Assembly (NCBI RefSeq): GCF_900240945.1
Contig: NZ_OESG01000012.1
Location: forward strand, 682,001-746,000
Reading direction: 5' to 3'
DNA from: Mycobacterium sp. 3519A
GTDB taxonomy: Bacteria > Actinomycetota > Actinomycetes > Mycobacteriales > Mycobacteriaceae
Length of the DNA: 64,000 nucleotides
In this document: in pieces, positions 45,595-53,882 of the stretch
How the letters are laid out: each line of letters opens with the position of its first letter
How positions within the stretch are numbered: position 1 is the stretch's first letter
The notes under the pieces: model-generated
Seen by the model: only the letters and a program-made list of their open reading frames with translations
Database searches by the model: none
What the model was told of the DNA's origin: nothing
Made by a program: the position numbers and the translations under genes

Positions 45595-46553
45595 TGACAG
45601 TCGCTCCTGGATCCAATGTCGCCGGCCCTCCGGCTCCGGACGGTAGGAAACTCCTGCGTCTCGAGGTTCGTAATGCCGAGACGCCGATCGAGCGTAAGCC
45701 GCCGTGGATCAAGATCCGCGCCAAGATGGGCCCGGAGTACACCGAGCTCAAGGCGTTGGTCAAGCGTGAGGGCCTGCACACGGTGTGCGAGGAGGCGGGT
45801 TGTCCGAACATTTTCGAATGCTGGGAGGACCGCGAGGCCACCTTCCTGATCGGCGGTGAGCAGTGCACCCGGCGTTGCGACTTCTGTCAGATCGACACCG
45901 GTAAGCCGGCCGAACTCGACCGTGACGAACCGCGCCGGGTGGCCGAGAGCGTGGCCGCGATGGGGTTGCGCTATTCGACGGTGACGGGGGTGGCGCGCGA
46001 TGATCTGCCCGACGGTGGGGCGTGGTTGTACGCCGAGACGGTGCGTGCGATCAAGGCGCTGAACCCCAACACCGGGGTCGAGTTGCTGATCCCGGATTTC
46101 AACGGCGAGCCTGCGTTGCTGAAGGAGGTTTTCGACGCGCGCCCGGAGGTGTTGGCGCACAACGTCGAAACGGTGCCGCGGATCTTCAAGCGGATCCGTC
46201 CGGCGTTTCGCTACGAGCGCAGCCTTGCGGTGCTGACCGCGGCCCGCGAGGCCGGGCTGGTCACCAAGAGCAACCTGATCCTTGGCCTGGGTGAGACGCC
46301 AGAGGAGGTGCGCACCGCGCTGGCCGACCTGCACGAGGCAGGCTGCGACCTCGTCACGATCACCCAGTACCTACGCCCGTCGGTGCGCCATCACCCCGTC
46401 GAGCGCTGGGTCAAACCAGAGGAGTTCGTCGAACACGAGAACTTCGCCAAAGCCCTCGGCTTCGCCGGAGTACTCGCAGGCCCCCTGGTCCGATCCTCCT
46501 ATCGGGCAGGCAGGCTGTACGCGCAGGCGGTCGCGGCCCGGCCCGTATCCTGA
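45594..46553 (+). CDS. lipA: Lipoyl synthase
   Basis: A radical-SAM enzyme that inserts two sulfurs into octanoyl groups on E2/GcvH. The 319-residue protein has the auxiliary cluster motif C65-x4-C70-x5-C76 and the radical-[11 protein letters not shown] (C91, C95, C98), with the C-terminal VRSSYRAG serine that ligates the auxiliary cluster. The GTG start is in the lipB stop. With dlaT, lipB and gcvT nearby it completes lipoate synthesis and use. Confidence 0.97.
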   Translation: MTVAPGSNVAGPPAPDGRKLLRLEVRNAETPIERKPPWIKIRAKMGPEYTELKALVKREGLHTVCEEAGCPNIFECWEDREATFLIGGEQCTRRCDFCQIDTGKPAELDRDEPRRVAESVAAMGLRYSTVTGVARDDLPDGGAWLYAETVRAIKALNPNTGVELLIPDFNGEPALLKEVFDARPEVLAHNVETVPRIFKRIRPAFRYERSLAVLTAAREAGLVTKSNLILGLGETPEEVRTALADLHEAGCDLVTITQYLRPSVRHHPVERWVKPEEFVEHENFAKALGFAGVLAGPLVRSSYRAGRLYAQAVAARPVS

Positions 46554-46684
46554 AGTAGTGACTTCGCCGACGCCGTTCTCGACGATGACGCCGTGTCCGC
46601 ACGGTTGCCGTCGTCGAAACTGTAGTTACCGCGTCAGTCACTCGAACTTTCCCTCGATAACTACAGTCTCGTCGGAGTGAAGTA
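46554..46684 (+). promoter_or_regulatory. Two adjacent hairpins between lipA and the DUF4191 gene
   Basis: 46580-46616 forms a long stem (CGACGA...TCGTCG outside, CCGTG-TCCG-CACGG inside) that could terminate lipA transcription. Then ACTGTAGTTA (46619-46628) and TAACTACAGT (46658-46667) are a perfect 10-bp inverted repeat around a 29-nt loop that ends 17 bases before the DUF4191 ATG. The second may be an operator or a leader hairpin. No consensus sigma-factor site is clear. Confidence 0.5.
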
Positions 46685-47437
46685 ATGGCGAAAACCCGCA
46701 ATCCCGATCAGGTCAAGGCCGCCAAGGCCGAGGCCAAGGCGGCGCGCAAGGCGGCCTCCAAGCAGCGGCGCAGCCAGTTGTGGCAGGCGTTCCAGATTCA
46801 GCGCAAAGAAGACAAGCGCCTGCTGCCGTACATGCTCGCCGCATTCGTGCTGATCGTGGGCGCTTCGGCCGCCTTCGGCGTGATCACGGGCGGCCTCACC
46901 GGCTACCTGATGATTCCCCTCGGCATCGTGCTCGGTGCGCTGGTCGCGTTCATCATCTTCGGCCGCCGCGCACAGAAGTCGGTGTACCGCAAGGCTGAAG
47001 GCCAGACCGGCGCCGCGGCGTGGGCGCTGGAGAACCTGCGGGGCAAGTGGCGCGTCACCCCCGGCGTCGCCGCCACCGGTCACTTCGACGCGGTGCACCG
47101 GGTGATCGGCCGCCCCGGCGTGATCTTCGTCGGCGAAGGATCGGCCACGCGCGTCAAACCCCTACTGGCGCAGGAGAAGAAGCGCACCGCACGGCTGATC
47201 GGCGACACCCCGATCTACGACGTGATGGTCGGCAACGGCGAGGGCGAGGTCCCGCTGTCCAAGCTCGAACGTCACCTGACGAAGCTGCCCGCGAACATTA
47301 CGGTCAAGCAGATGGACGCGCTCGAATCGCGACTCGCTGCCCTGGGCACCAAGGCCGGGCCCGCCGCGATGCCCAAGGGCCCGCTGCCGACGCAGGCCAA
47401 GATGCGCAACGTGCAGCGCACAGTGCGCAGACGCTGA
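46685..47437 (+). CDS. DUF4191 membrane protein (Rv2219 type)
   Basis: A 250-residue protein with a Lys/Ala-rich amphipathic N-terminus (about 1-40), two transmembrane helices (LLPYMLAAFVLIVGASAAFG; GYLMIPLGIVLGALVAFIIFG) and a soluble domain (AAAWALENLRGKWRVTPGV ... HLTKLPANITVKQMDALESRL). This is the actinobacterial DUF4191 family; function not known. ATG at 46685 with GAGTGAAGTA upstream. Its stop is 5 bp from the stop of the facing RDD gene. Confidence 0.85.
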   Translation: MAKTRNPDQVKAAKAEAKAARKAASKQRRSQLWQAFQIQRKEDKRLLPYMLAAFVLIVGASAAFGVITGGLTGYLMIPLGIVLGALVAFIIFGRRAQKSVYRKAEGQTGAAAWALENLRGKWRVTPGVAATGHFDAVHRVIGRPGVIFVGEGSATRVKPLLAQEKKRTARLIGDTPIYDVMVGNGEGEVPLSKLERHLTKLPANITVKQMDALESRLAALGTKAGPAAMPKGPLPTQAKMRNVQRTVRRR

Positions 47438-47442
47438 GGAAG

Positions 47443-47916
47443 TTATCGCCGCACGACGGCCGTATTCGTCACCTTGTCTTGCAGGCCCCGCAGGTCGGAG
47501 TCGGTGATCAGCGGCGGGATGACCACCGCGATCAGCACGCCGCGGACCAGTGCGCGGCCGAAGCCGACGTGCTGACGGTTGTCGACCGGCACCACCATCA
47601 ACCCCAATGCGTACTGGCCCGGGGTGAAGCCGAACAGTCGCACCGACACCGCGCCCAGCACGAACCAGACGATCAACACCGCGGTGGACAGCCCCGGCCT
47701 CGACACCAGACCCAACGACATGGCCAGCGCGGCCAGCCCGTAGGCGATCAGCCAGTCGACGAACAGCGCGGCGACACGCCTGCCCATCCTGGCAAGCGAT
47801 TTGGGGCCCGATTGCGGCAAACCCAGCCGCTGGCCCGGATACTCACTGGGTGCTTGGCCCTGACTGCCGCCCTCCGAAGACGGACCCGACAGCCAGGACC
47901 CGATCTCACGGGCCAT
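47443..47916 (-). CDS. RDD-family membrane protein (Rv2219A type)
   Basis: A 157-residue protein with a Gly/Ser/Pro-rich N-terminus and an RDD domain (RVAALFVDWLIAYGLAALAMS ... GFTPGQYALGLMVV ... ALVRGVLIAVVIPPLI) of three or four helices. RDD proteins are thought to act in ion or small-solute transport, but most are uncharacterised. ATG at 47916. It is divergent from glnA1; the 149 bp between contain the GlnR-like sites, so both genes could respond. Confidence 0.85.
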   Translation of the reverse strand: MAREIGSWLSGPSSEGGSQGQAPSEYPGQRLGLPQSGPKSLARMGRRVAALFVDWLIAYGLAALAMSLGLVSRPGLSTAVLIVWFVLGAVSVRLFGFTPGQYALGLMVVPVDNRQHVGFGRALVRGVLIAVVIPPLITDSDLRGLQDKVTNTAVVRR

Positions 47917-47974
47917 ACTGTCAGGATAAGCGGGGCCTTCCCGGGCCCATCGGCCGCCGCTGCAGGCAAATTGC

Positions 47975-48012
47975 GTAACGTCCGCGCAACATGCGGTTGA
48001 CGACCGTGCAAC
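47975..48012 (+). promoter_or_regulatory. Four phased GlnR-like half-sites in the glnA1 promoter
   Basis: GTAAC (47975), GCAAC (47986), TTGAC (47997) and GCAAC (48008) occur at exact 11-bp steps with 6-bp spacers. This is the GTNAC-n6-GNAAC-n6 layout of actinobacterial GlnR sites (AC-n9-AC in mycobacteria). TTGACG at 47997-48002 could also be a -35 box with CATAGC at 48021-48026 (18-bp spacer) as a weak -10. The last half-site ends 53 bp before the glnA1 GTG. Confidence 0.7.
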
Positions 48013-48065
48013 ATCGTGTCCATAGCGTCAACCCGCGGGTTTACCAGATATAAGGAGAGTTCTCA

Positions 48066-49502
48066 GTGGCAGAAAAGACCGCCGACGACATCATCAAGCA
48101 GATCAAGGACGAAGACGTTCAGTACGTCGACATCCGGTTCTGCGATCTGCCCGGTGTAGTCCAGCACTTCTCGGTCCCGGCTTCGGTGTTCGACGAGAGC
48201 GTGTTCGAGGACGGGCTGGCGTTCGACGGCTCGTCGGTGCGCGGCTTCCAGTCGATCCACGAGTCCGACATGATGCTGCTTCCGGACCCCGACACCGCAC
48301 GGATCGACCCGTTCCGCGCCGCCAAGACGCTGAACCTCAACTTCTTCGTGCACGACCCGTTCACCCGCGAGGCGTACTCCCGCGACCCGCGCAACGTGGC
48401 CCGCAAGGCGGAGAACTATCTGGCCAGCACCGGCATCGCCGACACTGCGTACTTCGGCGCAGAAGCCGAGTTCTACATCTTCGACTCGGTGTCCTTCGAT
48501 TCGCAGATGAACGGCACGTTCTACGAAATCGACTCCGAGGCGGGCTGGTGGAACACCGGCGAGCCGGTCGAGTCGGACGGCAGCGCCAACCGCGGCTACA
48601 AGGTCCGGCCGAAGGGCGGCTACTTCCCCGTCGCGCCCTACGACCACTTCGTCGACCTGCGCGACGAGATGTGCACCAACCTGCAGAACGCCGGCTTCGT
48701 GCTGGAGCGCGGTCACCACGAGGTGGGCACCGCGGGCCAGGCCGAGATCAACTACAAGTTCAACACGCTGCTGCACGCCGCGGACGACTTGCTGTTGTTC
48801 AAGTACATCATCAAGAACACCGCGTGGCAGGCAGGCAAGACCGTGACCTTCATGCCGAAGCCGCTGTTCGGCGACAACGGTTCGGGTATGCACTGCCACC
48901 AGTCGTTGTGGAAGGACGGCAGCCCGCTGTTCCACGACGAGTCGGGCTACGCCGGACTGTCGGACACCGCACGCCACTACATCGGCGGCATCCTGCACCA
49001 CGCACCGTCTCTGCTGGCGTTCACCAACCCGACGGTGAACTCCTACAAGCGCCTGGTGCCGGGTTACGAGGCCCCGATCAACCTGGTGTACAGCCAGCGG
49101 AACCGCAGCGCCTGCGTCCGCATCCCGATCACCGGCAACAACCCGAAGGCCAAGCGTCTGGAGTTCCGTTGCCCGGACAGCTCGGGCAACCCGTACCTGG
49201 CGTTCGCGGCAATGATGATGGCCGGCCTGGACGGCATCAAGAAGAAGATCGAGCCGCAGGCGCCGGTCGACAAGGATCTCTACGAGCTGCCGCCGGACGA
49301 GGCCGCCAGCATCCCGCAGGCACCCACGTCACTGTCGGCGGTGATCGACAAGCTCGAGGAGGACCACGAATACCTCACCGAGGGCGGCGTTTTCACCGAG
49401 GACCTGATCGAGACCTGGATCTCGTACAAGCGTGAGAACGAGATCCTCCCGGTGCAGATCCGGCCTCACCCGTACGAGGTCGCGCTGTACTTCGACGTCT
49501 AA
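48066..49502 (+). CDS. glnA1: Glutamine synthetase type I
   Basis: Makes glutamine from glutamate, ammonia and ATP. The 478-residue protein has the [11 protein letters not shown] and [10 protein letters not shown] motifs, the Glu/His metal ligands, and adenylylation-site Y406 ([10 protein letters not shown]), so it is the regulated GSI-beta type modified by GlnE, encoded 4.4 kb downstream. GTG at 48066 follows AAGGAGA. The promoter carries GlnR-like half-sites. A perfect stem-loop follows the stop. Confidence 0.98.
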   Translation: MAEKTADDIIKQIKDEDVQYVDIRFCDLPGVVQHFSVPASVFDESVFEDGLAFDGSSVRGFQSIHESDMMLLPDPDTARIDPFRAAKTLNLNFFVHDPFTREAYSRDPRNVARKAENYLASTGIADTAYFGAEAEFYIFDSVSFDSQMNGTFYEIDSEAGWWNTGEPVESDGSANRGYKVRPKGGYFPVAPYDHFVDLRDEMCTNLQNAGFVLERGHHEVGTAGQAEINYKFNTLLHAADDLLLFKYIIKNTAWQAGKTVTFMPKPLFGDNGSGMHCHQSLWKDGSPLFHDESGYAGLSDTARHYIGGILHHAPSLLAFTNPTVNSYKRLVPGYEAPINLVYSQRNRSACVRIPITGNNPKAKRLEFRCPDSSGNPYLAFAAMMMAGLDGIKKKIEPQAPVDKDLYELPPDEAASIPQAPTSLSAVIDKLEEDHEYLTEGGVFTEDLIETWISYKRENEILPVQIRPHPYEVALYFDV

Positions 49503-49518
49503 ATAGTCAACCAACGGA

Positions 49519-49550
49519 CGCGGGGCGGAGGGTCACCTCCGCCCCGCGTT
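49519..49550 (+). terminator. Intrinsic terminator of glnA1
   Basis: A perfect 14-bp GC-rich stem (ACGCGGGGCGGAGG / CCTCCGCCCCGCGT) with the GTCA loop, beginning 16 bp after the stop codon and followed by TTCGCTT. Seen directly. Confidence 0.9.
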
Positions 49551-49752
49551 TCGCTTGCATCCGCGAAGACCTGTCGGCACGAATCATGGTGTGAGATAGG
49601 GAAACGCCCGATTCCTCGCGACCGGCTAGCCCCTAGCGTCATTGCTCGGGGGGAGCCGCGTCGTGCGGCCGGTGCTCCCATGCCCCACCGGCCGCACGAC
49701 GTTCCGGCGTTGCTGTTCACAGCGGCCGAGTCGCAGCCGTAGGGTCAAACCC
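49551..49752. promoter_or_regulatory. glnA1-doxX intergenic region with a dyad and a 16-bp perfect inverted repeat
   Basis: No gene is seen. It holds the dyad TAGGGAAACGCCCGATTCC (49597-49615), whose near-copy lies before the propeller gene, and a perfect inverted repeat, CGTCGTGCGGCCGGTG (49659-49674) and CACCGGCCGCACGACG (49686-49701), with an 11-nt loop. The second is far from any stop codon, so it may end a small RNA begun near the dyad, or be an operator. Promoter for doxX is expected here. Confidence 0.55.
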
Positions 49753-50187
49753 ATGACGACCAAACTGGACTCACGCCTCACCACGTACTCCCCGGCGGTG
49801 CTGAGCCTGTTCCGCGTGGTGTTCGGATTCCTCTTCACAGTGTTCGGCACCTCGAAACTGTTCGACTGGCCCATCGCGTTCGGCATCCCGACGGGCAACT
49901 GGCCGGTCTGGTATGCGGGCATCATCGAGTTCGTTGCCGGCCTGCTGATCATGTTCGGGTTGTTCACCCGGATAGCCGCCTTCATCGCGTCGGGCCATAT
50001 GGCCGTCGCCTACTTCTGGCAGCACCAGCCGCACGCGCTGTGGCCGATCGTCGGTCCGGAGATGGGCGGCAACGGTGGCCTTCCCACGATCCTGTTCTGC
50101 TTTGCCTTCTTCTTGCTGGTCTTCACCGGCCCCGGCGCGTATGCAGTGGACTCAATGCGCGCCGGACGGCTGAAACAGCGAATGTGA
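49753..50187 (+). CDS. DoxX-family membrane protein
   Basis: A 144-residue protein with four transmembrane helices: LSLFRVVFGFLFTVFGTSKLF, VWYAGIIEFVAGLLIMFGLF, RIAAFIASGHMAVAYFW and LPTILFCFAFFLLVFTGPG, the DoxX fold. DoxX proteins are linked to quinone/thiosulfate redox or, in mycobacteria, to oxidative-stress membrane complexes (MRC). ATG at 49753; the long frame upstream crosses the inverted repeat and is not used. Cognate partners are not nearby. Confidence 0.85.
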   Translation: MTTKLDSRLTTYSPAVLSLFRVVFGFLFTVFGTSKLFDWPIAFGIPTGNWPVWYAGIIEFVAGLLIMFGLFTRIAAFIASGHMAVAYFWQHQPHALWPIVGPEMGGNGGLPTILFCFAFFLLVFTGPGAYAVDSMRAGRLKQRM

Positions 50188-50301
50188 ACGCTAATCAATA
50201 GCTAACCTACGGTAAAGTTAATTCGCTGGTCAATGCATAGGATGGCATTACTAGGGAAACACCTGATTCCCCTATAGCAACAAATAGCCGATCATTGGCC
50301 A
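50188..50301 (+). promoter_or_regulatory. AT-rich promoter region of the propeller gene with GGGAA/TTCCC dyad
   Basis: The 114 bp are clearly richer in A/T than the surroundings. TAGGGAAACACCTGATTCC (50252-50270) matches the element at 49597 in 17 of 19 positions and extends as a GGGAA-n8-TTCCC dyad, the size bound by LuxR/NarL-type regulators. It lies 31 bp before the ATG. The regulator is not identified. Confidence 0.55.
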
Positions 50302-52401
50302 ATGACCTCTGGGTCGATGGCCGACGCAGCCCCTGCACTGAGCGTGCATCAGGTGGGGGACGCCGATCGCGTCACGGGCGCGGTGACCTATCAGGCCGTC
50401 ATCGGATCCGACGACGCGGCGGTCGCGTTGTCGTTCACCCGACCGCGCGACGGCGTCGTCACCGACCTGGGCTACGGCATGTTCCGCTATACACCCAACG
50501 CGCGGGTCAACGCCGAGACCGACAGCTTCGTCGTCACCGCGTCCGACGGCCGCGGTCGGCTACTGAGTTCGATCGTCAACTGGGTCAACGACAACCAGGC
50601 TCCCGTCGTGGTCGCGCCGCCGCGACTGTGGCCGCCGGATCCGACGACGGGCGCGGTCACCGTTTCTCCGAATATCGTTGACCCGAACGGTGATTGGCTG
50701 ACGTTCACCGTCGATGCGCCGTTCCCGCGACGCGGCTCGGTCACCATCGATTGGGACGGAACGTTCACCTACGTCCCCTACCCCACCGAACGCGACGACA
50801 TCACCGCCGGCGAGGAGACACTGGGCTTCCGCGCGGTCGACCCTCGAGGCGCCAGCGCCTACGTCACCGTCACCGTCCCGATCAGCCCGCGCCGTGTCGA
50901 ACCCGCACCGGATCCTGGCTCGACGGCACACAGCCCCGACCCCGCCACCGGGGTGGTCACCGGCACCTGTGGCGTCGACGCCGACGGTCACACCTACTCG
51001 GCCAGTGCCGCCTCGAAGGGCACGGTCGTCATCAACGCGAAGACCGGCATGTGGGCGTATCGTCCCGCCGTCGCGGCGCGCCACGAAGCAGTGGCCGTCG
51101 GGGCGTCGGCGGCGCAGCGGCGCGACACGTTCACGATCACACTGGCCAAGGGCAAGCGAGACAAAGTCGTTGTGCCCGTGTCGGTTCCGCTGGTGTCGAT
51201 GAAGACGGTGCCGTCGTATGCGGTCACGGCTGAGATCCCACTCGGCGTGGTGCCCGCAGGCATCGCGATCAGCCCGCGCGGCGACCGGGTCTTCGTGACC
51301 AGCTTCGTCGACGAGGCCGCGGTCACGGTGATCCGGACCGCTGACCACACGTCGTCGCGAATTCCGCTGGCATTCCGACCGGAAGGTGTGGTGGTCGGTC
51401 CGGACGGTCGCCGCCTCTACATCGCCGACCCGGCGGGGGGTCGGGTCGGCATGCTCGACCCGGACGACGGCGCCGTGGAGTACATCGCCGTCGGCGATCA
51501 CCCGTTCCAGATGACCCTCGTCGGCGCGGATCTCTACGTAGCCAACAACCGGGACGGCACCGTCAGCGTGATCGACACGATCGACAACGTCGTCGTCCGC
51601 ACCATCGGGGTGGGCGGACATCCGTATGCGGTCGCCGCGGCGTTGGGTCAAGCCTTCGTCACCGACTACGGCTTCTACGGCGGTCAGTCCACCCACACGA
51701 TGTCGATTCTCAGCGCGCGCGGCCAGGTGGTGCGGGTTGCACCCGTCGGCTACTACCCGACCGGTGTCGCGGTGTCACCGGACAGCAGGCGGATCTACGT
51801 GGCCAACAACGATGGGGCCTACACCACCGCGCATCCGGGCACCACGACGGTCATCAACGCGTCCACCGGCGCGGTCGTCGAGACCCTGCCTGTCGGCGGC
51901 TGCGCGGTCGGCGTCTCCGACAACGGTGATCACGTGTACGTGGCCAGTCAGGGCTACGAGTCGACGTTCACCAGCAAGCTGTCGATCGTCGACCTGCCGA
52001 GCGGCCAGATCGCCTCGGTACCGATCCACGGGATGCCAAATGCGTTGGCGGTCAACGGCGACCGCATCTATCTGACAGACACCTGGCACTCGTCGCTGAT
52101 GCAGATCACCGCGCGGGACACCTCCGTCGTCGACACCGAGGTGGCCAACCAGCCACCGGACCTGACCGTCACCGAGGTGGACCACCGCCTGTATCGGGTA
52201 AGTGTGGACGATCCCGACGGGGACAGCGTGACCATTGCGGCCGCCCAACCGTTCTGTGGAACCATCAGCGATCTCGGTGACGGGCTTTTCCAGTACACCC
52301 CGAACGAGAGGGCGATCGCCGGGTTCGTCGACCACTTCGCGATCACCGCCGACGACGGGCACGGCGGAGTGGTGACCCGCACCGTCGGGTTACGCGTCTA
52401 G
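50302..52401 (+). CDS. YVTN-type beta-propeller protein with flanking Ig/cadherin-like repeats
   Basis: A 699-residue protein. Residues ~20-210 hold two tandem-95/cadherin-like repeats (TDLGYGMFRYTPNAR; TIDWDGTFTYVPYP); ~305-615 hold YVTN propeller blades (GIAISPRGDRVFVTSF, GVVVGPDGRRLYIADP, DLYVANNRDGTVSVIDT, GVAVSPDSRRIYVANN); ~620-699 is another cadherin-like repeat (DDPDGDSVTIAAAQ, LFQYTPNERAIAG). Such proteins usually act at the cell surface, but no signal peptide is visible here even if an upstream start is sought. ATG 50302 or 50317. Function unknown. It faces the LLM oxidoreductase. Confidence 0.85.
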   Translation: MTSGSMADAAPALSVHQVGDADRVTGAVTYQAVIGSDDAAVALSFTRPRDGVVTDLGYGMFRYTPNARVNAETDSFVVTASDGRGRLLSSIVNWVNDNQAPVVVAPPRLWPPDPTTGAVTVSPNIVDPNGDWLTFTVDAPFPRRGSVTIDWDGTFTYVPYPTERDDITAGEETLGFRAVDPRGASAYVTVTVPISPRRVEPAPDPGSTAHSPDPATGVVTGTCGVDADGHTYSASAASKGTVVINAKTGMWAYRPAVAARHEAVAVGASAAQRRDTFTITLAKGKRDKVVVPVSVPLVSMKTVPSYAVTAEIPLGVVPAGIAISPRGDRVFVTSFVDEAAVTVIRTADHTSSRIPLAFRPEGVVVGPDGRRLYIADPAGGRVGMLDPDDGAVEYIAVGDHPFQMTLVGADLYVANNRDGTVSVIDTIDNVVVRTIGVGGHPYAVAAALGQAFVTDYGFYGGQSTHTMSILSARGQVVRVAPVGYYPTGVAVSPDSRRIYVANNDGAYTTAHPGTTTVINASTGAVVETLPVGGCAVGVSDNGDHVYVASQGYESTFTSKLSIVDLPSGQIASVPIHGMPNALAVNGDRIYLTDTWHSSLMQITARDTSVVDTEVANQPPDLTVTEVDHRLYRVSVDDPDGDSVTIAAAQPFCGTISDLGDGLFQYTPNERAIAGFVDHFAITADDGHGGVVTRTVGLRV

Positions 52402-53250
52402 CCCGAGGTCCTTGCGGAATCTGCGCATGCCGTCGATCCTTTCGGGCAACGATGCCTGCGGGCCGCTGTAGAACATCCACGGCATCGTGATGATCCCGGT
52501 GATGCCGTTGTCCTCGGCGCGCTGATAGTGCTCGGCAGTGAAGGCGTCGGTCAGCGGCGTAAGCACTTCGAAATGGTCCATCGACAAACCGCGTTCGGCG
52601 CGCAGGTCGCGCAGCTTGCTCACCCGTTCGATGGCCTTGTCGGTGCTGATCAGATCGCCGATCCAGCCGTCGTGGCGAGCGGCGCGGCGCAACGCGATGT
52701 CGCTGAGACCGCCGACGTAGATCGGAATGTGCGGCGGCGTCGGCTCCATCTCCAGCCGCGGCGCCGTGTAGAACTCGCCGGAGAACTCGGTCCAGCCCGG
52801 CTGCCACAGCGCCTTCATCAGTTCGAGCATCTCGTCGGTGCGCTTGCCGCGCCGGTCGAAGCGCTGCCCCATCAAGGTGAACTCTTCCTCGCACCAGCCC
52901 ACCCCGATGCCGAGCTCGAGCCGACCGTCCGCCAGATAGGCCGCGGTGCCAATCGATTTCGCGGCGGAGTACGGATCGCGCATGGCGGGTAGGTACACCG
53001 TCGTCACGAACCGTAGCCGGGACGTGACGAGCGCGATGGCGCCGATCATCACCCACGGGTCGGGCCAGTCGGTGAACGCTTCCCAGCGACGCTTACCGTC
53101 CTTGGTGTACGGGTAGGGCGTCGCCAGCGTCTCCAGGTTGATGACGTGGTCGGGGATGCCCATCCCGTCGTAGCCCAGATCGTCGGCCTCCTTGGCGATC
53201 TCGATGGCTTCGTTGGTGTCCAGAAACGCGGTGCTTACGTAAAACTTCAT
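52390..53250 (-). CDS. LLM-class (probably F420-dependent) oxidoreductase
   Basis: A 286-residue luciferase-like monooxygenase: [69 protein letters not shown] and PIYVGGLSDIALRRAARHDGW are family motifs. In mycobacteria most of this class use F420 rather than FMN, but the cofactor cannot be decided from sequence alone. ATG at 53250 overlaps the hotdog gene stop (ATGA). Last gene of the glnA2-glnE-hotdog-LLM run; its end overlaps the facing propeller gene by 12 bp. Confidence 0.88.
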   Translation of the reverse strand: MKFYVSTAFLDTNEAIEIAKEADDLGYDGMGIPDHVINLETLATPYPYTKDGKRRWEAFTDWPDPWVMIGAIALVTSRLRFVTTVYLPAMRDPYSAAKSIGTAAYLADGRLELGIGVGWCEEEFTLMGQRFDRRGKRTDEMLELMKALWQPGWTEFSGEFYTAPRLEMEPTPPHIPIYVGGLSDIALRRAARHDGWIGDLISTDKAIERVSKLRDLRAERGLSMDHFEVLTPLTDAFTAEHYQRAEDNGITGIITMPWMFYSGPQASLPERIDGMRRFRKDLGLDA

Positions 53251-53882
53251 CCGGCGTCCCTGGCCCACGCGGGCCGGATGAACACGCCGTCGGCCTCGAC
53301 TGTGGTGCCATCGGCGTCGCTGAGGTAGCCGCGGGCGAAGGTCTTCACGCCTTCTGTGCGCTCGATGAACGCCTCTGCGCGCAGCGGCCCCAGCGGAGTG
53401 CCGCGCAGGTACCGCAGTGTGATGGTGCCGGTGAATTTCGGTTTGGTCAGGCCGTCACTGGCGGCCTCGCCGAGGATGTGGTCGAGCACCAGTGCGCAGA
53501 TCCCGCCGTGCACCCATCCCGGCGGACCCTCGTATGCACCGCTGAGGGTGAACTCGCTCCAGGCCCGCCCGTCGGGTTCGTGGTGGATCACCATCGGCGG
53601 GGCGATCGCATTGCGCAGTCCCACAGCGGGATTGGCCCACGCCAGCGGGCGACCGGTGTCCTCGTGGCGCAATGTCGCGGTGGCAGTGCGGCGCTTCTGC
53701 ACGAGCATCGCGGTCACGGCCTCGACCGCGGCCTGCGCCTCGCGGGTGGTGGCTTCGTCGACGTCGGTGTGGATGCCCGCGTCGATCAGCTTGCGGATGG
53801 CCTCGGTCAGCGGTTCGTACAGCACGCGCTGGCGGTCGTACTCCTCGGCGCTGATGACATCGAACCCGAAATCCATACTCAT
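53247..53882 (-). CDS. Hotdog-fold thioesterase (PaaI/4HBT-like)
   Basis: A 211-residue protein with an extended helical N-terminal part (1-75) and a single hotdog domain containing the 4HBT-type signature [22 protein letters not shown] (about 116-137) and [16 protein letters not shown]. It should hydrolyse acyl-CoA or bind an acyl chain; substrate unknown. ATG at 53882 overlaps the glnE stop (ATGA), an unexpected coupling of a thioesterase to the nitrogen regulator GlnE. Confidence 0.87.
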   Translation of the reverse strand: MSMDFGFDVISAEEYDRQRVLYEPLTEAIRKLIDAGIHTDVDEATTREAQAAVEAVTAMLVQKRRTATATLRHEDTGRPLAWANPAVGLRNAIAPPMVIHHEPDGRAWSEFTLSGAYEGPPGWVHGGICALVLDHILGEAASDGLTKPKFTGTITLRYLRGTPLGPLRAEAFIERTEGVKTFARGYLSDADGTTVEADGVFIRPAWARDAG

